Below, in pieces: positions 55,231 through 64,000 of a stretch of DNA of 64,000 nucleotides. The stretch comes from Bowmanella dokdonensis (GTDB lineage: Bacteria; Pseudomonadota; Gammaproteobacteria; Enterobacterales; Alteromonadaceae), in the NCBI RefSeq assembly GCF_017254865.1, contig NZ_JAFKCV010000001.1, positions 186,001-250,000 on the forward strand. The letters run 5' to 3'. The translations under genes were made by a program, and so were the position numbers. Below the pieces are notes generated by a model. The model worked only from the letters and a program-made list of their open reading frames with translations. It had not been told where the DNA came from and ran no database searches. Numbering within the stretch: position 1 is the stretch's first letter; every line of letters starts with the position of its first letter.

Positions 55231-56436
55231 ATGAAAGTCACTCGTGAGTTATTTGATCAAGTCATGGCCCCCAACTATAACCCGGCCAATATGATCCCGG
55301 TTCGGGGTAAAGGGTCCCGCATCTGGGATCAGAATGAGGTGGAGTATGTGGATTTTGCCGGCGGTATTGCGGTTAATTCCCTGGGACATTGTCATCCGGA
55401 AATGGTGGCCGCCCTCAATGAACAGAGTCAGAAGCTCTGGCATCTGAGTAACGTTTTCACTAACGAGCCGGCTTTACGTCTGGCCAAGAAACTGACCGAT
55501 GTGACATTCGCCGAGCATGTGTACTTTGCCAACTCTGGTGCGGAAGCCAACGAAGCCGCACTGAAACTGGCCCGCCGCTGGGCTCTTGATCATTATGGTG
55601 AACAGAAAAACCAGATTATTTCCTTCAAGCAGGGGTTCCACGGTCGCACTTTCTTCACCGTTACCGTAGGTGGCCAGCCTGCCTATTCCGATGGTTTTGG
55701 ACCCAAGCCCGGCGCCATTGACCACGCCACATACAATGATCTCGCCAGCCTGCAGGCCCTGATGTCTGACAATACCTGTGCAGTCATGATGGAGCCTCTC
55801 CAGGGTGAAGGCGGTATCATCAGCCCCACTCCTGAATTCGTTCAAGGCGTACGCGAACTGTGCAACAAGCACAATGCGCTGCTGATTTTCGACGAAGTGC
55901 AGTCCGGTGTGGGTCGTACCGGTCAGCTGTACGCTTACATGGGGCTGGGTGTGACTCCGGATATCCTGTCTACGGCCAAGGCCCTGGGTGGCGGATTCCC
56001 CATCGGGGCCATGCTGACCACCAAAGCCATTGCCGCCAGTCTCAAAGTCGGGACCCACGGCAGCACCTATGGCGGTAACCCCCTGGCCTGCGCCGTGGCT
56101 GAACGTGTGCTGGACATCGTCAATACTGACGAAGTGCTCAACGGGGTAAAGCGCAAGGAGCAGATGTTCCGTGACGGTCTGAACGCCATCAACGACAAGT
56201 ATCATGTATTCAACGAAATTCGCGGCAAGGGCCTGCTGCTCGGCGCAGCGCTGAACGAGAAGTATCAGGGCCGTGCCCGGGATTTTCTGGTCGCCTCCGT
56301 GGAGGAACAACTGATGTGTCTGGTGGCTGGCGCCAATGTGGTGCGCTTCGCCCCGTCGCTGATCATTCCCGACGAAGACATTAAGGAAGGTCTGGCGCGT
56401 TTCGAGCGGGCCGTAGCCAGGGTCGTCAACGGCTGA
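55231..56436 (+). CDS. astC: Acetylornithine/succinylornithine aminotransferase
   Basis: 401 residues, class III PLP aminotransferase with the Schiff-base Lys K250 in [25 protein letters not shown] and [18 protein letters not shown]. First gene of astC-astA-astD, so in catabolism it converts succinylornithine to the semialdehyde. No separate argD exists in the arginine synthesis cluster, so it probably also works as N-acetylornithine aminotransferase. A 22-base palindrome follows it. Confidence 0.93.
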   Translation: MKVTRELFDQVMAPNYNPANMIPVRGKGSRIWDQNEVEYVDFAGGIAVNSLGHCHPEMVAALNEQSQKLWHLSNVFTNEPALRLAKKLTDVTFAEHVYFANSGAEANEAALKLARRWALDHYGEQKNQIISFKQGFHGRTFFTVTVGGQPAYSDGFGPKPGAIDHATYNDLASLQALMSDNTCAVMMEPLQGEGGIISPTPEFVQGVRELCNKHNALLIFDEVQSGVGRTGQLYAYMGLGVTPDILSTAKALGGGFPIGAMLTTKAIAASLKVGTHGSTYGGNPLACAVAERVLDIVNTDEVLNGVKRKEQMFRDGLNAINDKYHVFNEIRGKGLLLGAALNEKYQGRARDFLVASVEEQLMCLVAGANVVRFAPSLIIPDEDIKEGLARFERAVARVVNG

Positions 56437-56444
56437 ATGAACAG

Positions 56445-56466
56445 GCAGGGGCTGATCAGCCCCTGC
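56445..56466 (+). promoter_or_regulatory. Perfect 22-base palindrome between astC and astA
   Basis: GCAGGGGCTGA and its complement TCAGCCCCTGC form an uninterrupted palindrome 8 bases after the astC stop and 71 bases before astA. In RNA it gives a strong hairpin without a full T-run (only CTTCC follows). It may act as a partial terminator or RNA stabiliser giving more AstC than AstA/AstD. Confidence 0.6.
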
Positions 56467-56537
56467 TTCCAAGCCGGTTCATCCGGCGTTCTGTCCTACA
56501 GGCATGCAGCCTTTTACAAGAGCGGGAGTAAGCGACC

Positions 56538-59038
<2,501 letters not shown>

Positions 59039-59056
59039 AATTTACATTTGTTTAAC

Positions 59057-59083
59057 AAAAAGGTGGCTAAGCCACCTTTTTTG
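59057..59083 (+). terminator. Rho-independent terminator after astD
   Basis: AAGGTGGC-TAA-GCCACCTT followed by TTTTG, 20 bases after the astD stop. An 8-bp stem and long T-run make it a strong terminator, so the DUF1338 gene is a separate unit. Confidence 0.85.
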
Positions 59084-59263
59084 TATCTTAAATATGAGAA
59101 AACAGCCTTCTACAGGAGAGATAAGTTGTTTTTATCTGGCTGTATGTTTTTTGTTCTCGGATCCTGTATAATCCGTCACACAAGGCTTTGGTGATTACTC
59201 GAGTGACGGGTTCTGAGTAATTCACAATGTTTTAATCTGAAGATAGGAAGTAGTACCAAAATC

Positions 59264-60064
59264 ATGCATAACAACGTTGAAACCTTATTCGCCAGTCTAT
59301 GGCAGGATTACGTCGCCATGACGCCTTCGGCTCAGAAAGTTCACCAACTGCTTGGTGACGGTGATGAGCTGATCAACGATCATGTGGCGTTTCGTACATT
59401 CAACATTGAGAAGGTTAACCTGGACAAGCTGGCCGCCCATTTTCTCGCTCTGGGCTATGAAGAAAAAGGTCAGTATGATTTCGAACAGAAAAAGCTGAAG
59501 GCCAGACATTTCGAGCATGCAGACGAAACCAAACCCAAGGTGTTTATCAGTGAGTTGCTGGTGGAGGCTTTCTCCGCACCCGTACAGGCCATCATCCACA
59601 AAATGGTCGATGCCGTTCCTGCCGATGCGGTGAACAAAGAAGACTTTCTCTATTCCGGCACCCACTGGAAAGTCAGCAGCAGTGATTACCAGACGCTGCT
59701 CAACGAGTCCGAGTACGCGGCCTGGGTTTCCGCCTGGGGGTTTCGTGCCAATCACTTTACCGTCAGCCTGAATCACCTGAAACAATACAGCCAGTTGGCA
59801 GAGGTCAATAACAAGCTTAAGGAAGCGGGTTTTGAACTGAATACCTCTGGGGGTGAAATCAAGGGGGGTCCTGAGGTGCATCTGGCCCAGTCTTCGACCA
59901 TGGCGGACAAGATGGAAGTGCAGTTCAGCGATGCCAAACTGACCATCCCAAGCTGTTTCTATGAGTTTGCCCAGCGCTTCCCGCTGCCAGATGGCAGACT
60001 CTATACGGGCTTTGTGGCGGCCTCTGCCGACAAGATCTTCGAAAGCACCAACGTCGGCATGTAA
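59264..60064 (+). CDS. DUF1338 protein (2-oxoadipate dioxygenase/decarboxylase-like)
   Basis: 266 residues. The frame begins MHNNVETLFASLWQDY. Candidate iron ligands are the His in INDHVAFRTFN and the His in FRANHFTVSLN, with a Glu either in FISELLVE or in the region STMADKMEVQF. The DUF1338 family includes HglS, a non-haem iron enzyme that turns 2-oxoadipate into D-2-hydroxyglutarate; this copy is much shorter than Pseudomonas HglS. Its position after the ast genes suggests amino-acid breakdown, but its own substrate is unknown. Confidence 0.85.
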   Translation: MHNNVETLFASLWQDYVAMTPSAQKVHQLLGDGDELINDHVAFRTFNIEKVNLDKLAAHFLALGYEEKGQYDFEQKKLKARHFEHADETKPKVFISELLVEAFSAPVQAIIHKMVDAVPADAVNKEDFLYSGTHWKVSSSDYQTLLNESEYAAWVSAWGFRANHFTVSLNHLKQYSQLAEVNNKLKEAGFELNTSGGEIKGGPEVHLAQSSTMADKMEVQFSDAKLTIPSCFYEFAQRFPLPDGRLYTGFVAASADKIFESTNVGM

Positions 60065-60085
60065 GGCTGTTTTCACTCATTCCCA

Positions 60086-60109
60086 GGGCCCGCTACAGCG
60101 GGCCTTTTT
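60086..60109 (+). terminator. Rho-independent terminator after the DUF1338 gene
   Basis: GGCCCGC-TACA-GCGGGCC followed by TTTTTG, 22 bases after the stop codon. Confidence 0.85.
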
Positions 60110-60286
60110 GTTATTGCCGGGTATCCGGTTTACAGACGGCCGGGCAGATCGGCACAGCAGGGGGAATGGGCGAAAAAATTCCTGTAAATCCCTGTTGTTG
60201 CTATTGTATTAGGTGTAGCTTTAACAGGTAGCTGTGAATGGCATGAAGCCTTCACCATCAGGGGACAAGGCGCAGTCCATACCCGA

Positions 60287-60292
60287 TATAAT
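60287..60292 (+). promoter_or_regulatory. Candidate -10 box of cheV
   Basis: TATAAT stands 23 bases before the cheV start; the preceding bases (CCCGATATAAT) also resemble the -10 of flagellar sigma-28 promoters, but no properly spaced -35 of either type is evident. Confidence 0.3.
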
Positions 60293-60315
60293 GACAGCGA
60301 GAATCTGGAGCAGTC

Positions 60316-61242
60316 ATGAGTAACTTAATGAATTCGGTCAATCAGCGGACCAATATCGTCGGTCAGAACCGACTGGAACTGCTGATCTTCAGGCTGCTTG
60401 GCCAACAACCCTTCGGCATCAACGTGTTCAAGGTCAGGGAAGTATTGCAGTGCCCTGAGCTGACTGAGATGCCGGGCGCCAGCCCCCATGTGAGGGGAAT
60501 AGCACATCTGCGTGGTGTCCCCATTACCGTAATCGATCTTAGTCAGGCCACCGGCGGCAAACGCATTGAAGACCTTAAAACCGCCTACGTACTGGTCACC
60601 GAATACAACCGTAACACCCAGGGATTTCTGGTCGGCAGTGTGGACCGCATCGTCAATATCAACTGGGAACAGATCATGCCGCCACCCAAAGGGGCCGGTG
60701 CGAACCATTATCTGACCGCCGTGACCAGAGTCGACGACAAGCTGGTCCAGGTGATTGATGTGGAGAAGGTGTTTGCCGAGATTTCCCCCGTCGATGAAGA
60801 AGTCAGCGAAGCGGTCAAGAGCCAGGGTGCCGATGTGGATGTCAGCCAGATGACGGTACTGGTGGCGGACGACTCTTCGGTGGCCCGCAATCAGGTTAAA
60901 CGGGCTCTGTCCTCCATTGGCGTTAATGTGGAACTGGTCAATGACGGTCGTGAAGCCCTCAAGTGGCTGGAAGCCAAGGCCAAGGAAATGGGTGGCGACA
61001 TTACCAGCAAGGTCCCGCTGATTATCTCGGATATCGAAATGCCGGAAATGGATGGCTATACCCTGGCTGCCGAGGTCAAGGCCCATCCCGACCTGCGCAA
61101 GATCCACATCATTTTGCATTCTTCTTTGAGCGGTGTTTTCAATGAAGCCATGGTGCGAAAAGTGGGGGCGGATCAGTTTATTGCCAAGTTCCACCCGGAT
61201 GAACTGGCCTCGGCTGTGCGTAAATGGATGACCAGTCACTGA
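60316..61242 (+). CDS. cheV: Chemotaxis coupling protein CheV
   Basis: 308 residues from an ATG with GGAGCAG upstream. N-terminal CheW domain (about 15-165: LLIFRLLGQQPFGINVFKVREV, HLRGVPITVIDL) and C-terminal receiver (about 180-305) with phosphoacceptor Asp in ISDIEMPEMDGY and the acidic pair in VADDSS. It couples receptors to CheA and is tuned by phosphorylation. It is a stand-alone cheV, remote from other chemotaxis genes. Confidence 0.95.
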   Translation: MSNLMNSVNQRTNIVGQNRLELLIFRLLGQQPFGINVFKVREVLQCPELTEMPGASPHVRGIAHLRGVPITVIDLSQATGGKRIEDLKTAYVLVTEYNRNTQGFLVGSVDRIVNINWEQIMPPPKGAGANHYLTAVTRVDDKLVQVIDVEKVFAEISPVDEEVSEAVKSQGADVDVSQMTVLVADDSSVARNQVKRALSSIGVNVELVNDGREALKWLEAKAKEMGGDITSKVPLIISDIEMPEMDGYTLAAEVKAHPDLRKIHIILHSSLSGVFNEAMVRKVGADQFIAKFHPDELASAVRKWMTSH

Positions 61243-61374
61243 TTTAACCGATCCGGATTGCTCTGGGGCGGTCCGGATAACCCGCCCTCTAGCCAACTGT
61301 TCTTTATCCCCTTCCTTAAATCCCTTCCAGCATATAAGGTAACGCCCTGAGTTTTAAAAAGAATCGGGGACACC

Positions 61375-63741
61375 ATGAGATTGCGAATCGCGCTTGTACT
61401 CCTACTGTTAACGCCTGCAGTCTGGGCCACCGGCATAGCCGAATTCAGCAAGGGTATGCAATATAGGGACGGCTATTTCGACTTCTACTACCAAAGCGAA
61501 GAAGACAAGCTGTATCTGCTGGTGGACAAGCTGGATCAGCCTTTTATTTTCCAGAGTAGCCTGCCACGGGGCATGGGCTCCAACGACATTGGTCTGGATC
61601 GCGGGCAACTGGGGGAGACCCGGCTGGTGCAGTTTGAGCGGTTTGGCAACAAAGTCTTTTTAAAGCAACTCAACAGCTATTACCGGGCTGCCAGCGACAA
61701 TCCGGCAGAGCAGGCCAGTGTCGATGAAGCCTTTGCCAGTTCAGTACTGGCCGGTCTGCCGGTGGTGGCGTCCGATGGCAACCGGTTGCTAGTGGACTAT
61801 ACGGAGTTTCTGTTCAGTGATATCCACCAGATCGCCGAACGTCTGACCCAGACCAATCAGGGCAGCTACAAGGCGGATGCCAAGCGCAGCGGAATTTTCC
61901 TGGAGCGAAGCAAAGCCTTTCCCCGCAACACCGAGTTGGAGGCCCTGATTACCTTCGCAGGTAGCAAGGCCGGCGACCATGTGAAACAGGTGGCCCCCGC
62001 CCCGGATGCCATTTCGGTGCATTTGCATCACTCCTTGATTGCACTGCCCGAGGAAGGCTATCAACCCAGGGCATTCCATCCTTACTCCGGCTATTGGAAA
62101 GTGGAGTATATGGACTATGCTGCTCCAATTGATCAGTCCATGGTGAAGCGTTTCGTTCCCCGCCATCGTCTGCAGAAGCAGGATCCCGGCGCGTCGGTCA
62201 GCGAGCCTGTGGAGCCCATCGTTTACTACCTGGACCCGGGCGTCCCTGAGCCGGTCCGCAGCGCCTTGTACGATGGTGCCATGTGGTGGAATAACGCCTT
62301 TGAGAAGCTGGGCTATAAAAATGCTTTTGTGGTCAAGCCCCTGCCAGCCGACGCAGATCCCATGGATGTGCGCTACAACGTCATACAGTGGGTGCACCGG
62401 GCGACCCGGGGCTGGTCATACGGCTCCACGGTCACGGATCCGCGCACCGGCGAAATCCTCAAAGGGCATGTGACGCTGGGCTCACTGCGGGTGCGCCAGG
62501 ATTTCCTCATCGCTACCGGCCTGACCAGCCCTTATGATGGCGGCGCCAACGATACCCAGACCCAGTTGGATATGGCCCTGGCCAGAATTCGACAGTTGTC
62601 CGCCCACGAGGTCGGCCATACCCTGGGACTGATTCACAATTTTGCGGCCAGCGCCAATGATCGGGCATCGGTGATGGATTATCCCCATCCCCTCGTGACT
62701 CTCGAAAATGACAAAATCTCATTAAAAAATGCCTACACAGAAGGGCTGGGAAAATGGGATCTGTACGCCATCGAATATGGCTACGGTGAGTTCGGCGATG
62801 ACGAACAAGACGCCTTGCGTAAACTGGTCAGCCAGGCCAAAGAGCAAGGGCTGGAATATATAGCCGATCGCGATGCCAGGCCGGCAGGCGGCGTCAGTGC
62901 CAGGGGACACTTATGGGATAATGGCGCCGACCCGGTAGCCGAACTCAAGCGGTTGCTGGCGGTACGCCGTGTAGCGCTGAATAATCTGGGGCTGGCCAGT
63001 ATCCCTGACCAGGCGCCCCTCTCCAGCCTGCAGGAAACGCTGGTGCCCATCTATCTGCTGCATCGCTATCAGGTGGAAGCTGTCGCCAAACTGGTGGGGG
63101 GGCTTGAATATGAATATGAACTTAAAGGGGATCACCCTAAGCCCAGGGGATTAAAGCATGTCGGCGCCGATCAGCAGCGCCGGGCGCTGGAGAGCCTGCT
63201 GGCCACCCTTTCCCCTGACGTACTGACCTTGCCGGCCGACCTGCTGACTCTGATCCCGCCCAGGGCATATGGCGATACAGACGGCCGGGAGAGTTTCCAG
63301 GGCCGTACGGGGCTGGCATTTGATCCCATCAGTGCTGCAGAAGCGGCCGCTAATCATACCCTCAGCTTATTGTTGCATCCCCAGCGACTGAATCGTCTGG
63401 CGATGGCAACCGGCGAGCTTAATATTGAACAGATGCTGAAAAAGCTGCTGGAGAAGAGCTTCAAGCAGCCAGCCTCCAGGGGCGTGGAGAGCCTGATCCG
63501 GCAGCGTACGGATTACCTGGTATTTTATTCCCTTATGCAGGCGATGCAGAATCCCGACCTGGCGCCTGTGGCCCGTGCCGAACTACTGACAAGTCTGACC
63601 GGACTTAGGGAGTGGCTGGAAGATCACCAGGAACAGGCCCAGTACCGCCTGATTGCCCGTGAGTTGCATTGGTATCTTGAGTCCGGCCAGTGGCAGCCAA
63701 AGTATACGCCCCTGGCGCTGCCACCGGGGTCGCCCATTTAA
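61375..63741 (+). CDS. Secreted zinc-dependent metalloprotease (DUF5117/DUF4953 type)
   Basis: 788 residues. The signal peptide ends at AVWATG. A beta-rich N-terminal DUF5117-like domain (about 20-330) is followed by a metzincin-type catalytic part: H411-E412-V-G-H415-T-L-G418-L-I-H421 with a later Met-turn-like ASVMDYPHP. The C-terminal 300 residues are helical. Such proteins are common in Alteromonadales and Bacteroidetes and act on extracellular or periplasmic protein; the actual target is unknown. Confidence 0.92.
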   Translation: MRLRIALVLLLLTPAVWATGIAEFSKGMQYRDGYFDFYYQSEEDKLYLLVDKLDQPFIFQSSLPRGMGSNDIGLDRGQLGETRLVQFERFGNKVFLKQLNSYYRAASDNPAEQASVDEAFASSVLAGLPVVASDGNRLLVDYTEFLFSDIHQIAERLTQTNQGSYKADAKRSGIFLERSKAFPRNTELEALITFAGSKAGDHVKQVAPAPDAISVHLHHSLIALPEEGYQPRAFHPYSGYWKVEYMDYAAPIDQSMVKRFVPRHRLQKQDPGASVSEPVEPIVYYLDPGVPEPVRSALYDGAMWWNNAFEKLGYKNAFVVKPLPADADPMDVRYNVIQWVHRATRGWSYGSTVTDPRTGEILKGHVTLGSLRVRQDFLIATGLTSPYDGGANDTQTQLDMALARIRQLSAHEVGHTLGLIHNFAASANDRASVMDYPHPLVTLENDKISLKNAYTEGLGKWDLYAIEYGYGEFGDDEQDALRKLVSQAKEQGLEYIADRDARPAGGVSARGHLWDNGADPVAELKRLLAVRRVALNNLGLASIPDQAPLSSLQETLVPIYLLHRYQVEAVAKLVGGLEYEYELKGDHPKPRGLKHVGADQQRRALESLLATLSPDVLTLPADLLTLIPPRAYGDTDGRESFQGRTGLAFDPISAAEAAANHTLSLLLHPQRLNRLAMATGELNIEQMLKKLLEKSFKQPASRGVESLIRQRTDYLVFYSLMQAMQNPDLAPVARAELLTSLTGLREWLEDHQEQAQYRLIARELHWYLESGQWQPKYTPLALPPGSPI

Positions 63742-63909
63742 AACGCGAAGTTTAATGGCCACCACAGTGACACAAAGAGAAGACCCTGAGCCGGAAAACT
63801 CTTTGTGTTCTGTGCCCTGGCGGTTAATCAGCCAGCCGATTTTACTGGCGTCATCCCGCTGCCCAACATTATCCTTATGACTATTGTCCTTTGTTTAACG
63901 TAGCCAACC

Positions 63910-64000
63910 ATGTCCGAACTAAATGAAATCATCGATCTGCTGAAAACCCTGATTCGGGAACCTGCGGTGGTGGGCGCCGAACATTCTTTCTTCCGGGTAT
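63910..64000 (+). CDS. Start of an unidentified gene (runs off the right edge)
   Basis: An ATG at 63910 opens a frame to the window end, 30 residues beginning MSELNEIIDLLKTLIREPAV. The pattern (helix, then REPAVVGAEHSFFRV) resembles the N-terminus of M20/M42-type aminopeptidases, but 30 residues cannot prove it. The 168 bases before it hold nothing recognisable. Confidence 0.45.
   Translation, partial: MSELNEIIDLLKTLIREPAVVGAEHSFFRV

Noticed and set aside
55474-56472. 332-codon open frame antisense to astC
   Set aside because: Low-complexity His/Gln/Gly-rich translation and no ribosome site; astC is certain.
60325-61296. 323-codon open frame antisense to cheV
   Set aside because: Codon-bias shadow of cheV; no family features.

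Overview
The window is a gene-dense chromosomal segment of a Gram-negative gammaproteobacterium, most likely of the order Alteromonadales (Alteromonadaceae or a near relative). This placement is inferred from gene order and protein style: the mrcA / pilMNOPQ-aroK-aroB-damX-dam-rpe-trpS block, the envC-gpmI-yibN-grxC-secB-gpsA-trmL block, the argE / argCBFGH-argA block and an astC-astA-astD block all occur together, with marine-type TonB receptor and TPR genes at the left edge. No insertion sequence, prophage, CRISPR array, rRNA operon or integrase was found.

Layout. 1-3.2 kb: the start of a TPR protein and a TonB-dependent receptor, both minus. 3.5-4.25 kb: a tRNA-Gly(GCC) pair, minus, followed by two tandem repeats that each carry a copy of the tRNA 3' end. 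4.3-9.0 kb: orn (minus), then rsgA, psd, an EamA permease and a glycerophosphodiesterase (plus), then a MerC-family membrane protein (minus) preceded by a very good Zur-type operator. 9.1-13.4 kb, minus: an SDR enzyme, yibQ-like, envC, gpmI. 13.7-16.5 kb: rhodanese, grxC, secB, gpsA (plus), trmL (minus). 16.6-21.6 kb: fieF, then a Cpx envelope-stress module in which cpxR-cpxA-hydrolase is divergent from a cpxP-like gene, with a CpxR box between them. 21.6-30.8 kb: mgsA, a sugar phosphatase and argE (minus), divergent from argC-B-F-G-H-A (plus), with ArgR-like boxes between.

30.8-45.6 kb: mrcA (PBP1a, minus) divergent from the type IV pilus alignment and secretin operon pilMNOPQ, then aroK, aroB, damX and dam. 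Three minus-strand genes lie between dam and rpe: a DUF2970 protein, a small Cys-containing exported protein and a TorF/TIGR02001 outer-membrane protein with a sigma-54 promoter and an NtrC-like site. rpe and trpS follow; gph is absent. 45.6-47.1 kb: a lipoprotein gene (minus) and pabA (plus).

47.1-53.3 kb, minus: a complete six-gene ebo cluster in the order eboD-eboC-eboA-eboB-eboE-eboF, tightly packed and mostly translationally coupled. This cluster is known from scytonemin-producing cyanobacteria, some Pseudomonas, Bacteroidetes and an algal endosymbiont. Its chemistry is not established and no recognisable substrate genes lie nearby, which makes it the most interesting system in the window.

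53.8-64 kb, plus: an HDOD signalling protein, the arginine succinyltransferase genes astC, astA and astD, a DUF1338 protein, cheV, a large secreted metzincin-type protease and the start of an unidentified gene. The window therefore holds both arginine synthesis (argA,B,C,E,F,G,H) and arginine breakdown (ast). The only argD-type aminotransferase seen is the astC gene, which probably serves both pathways.
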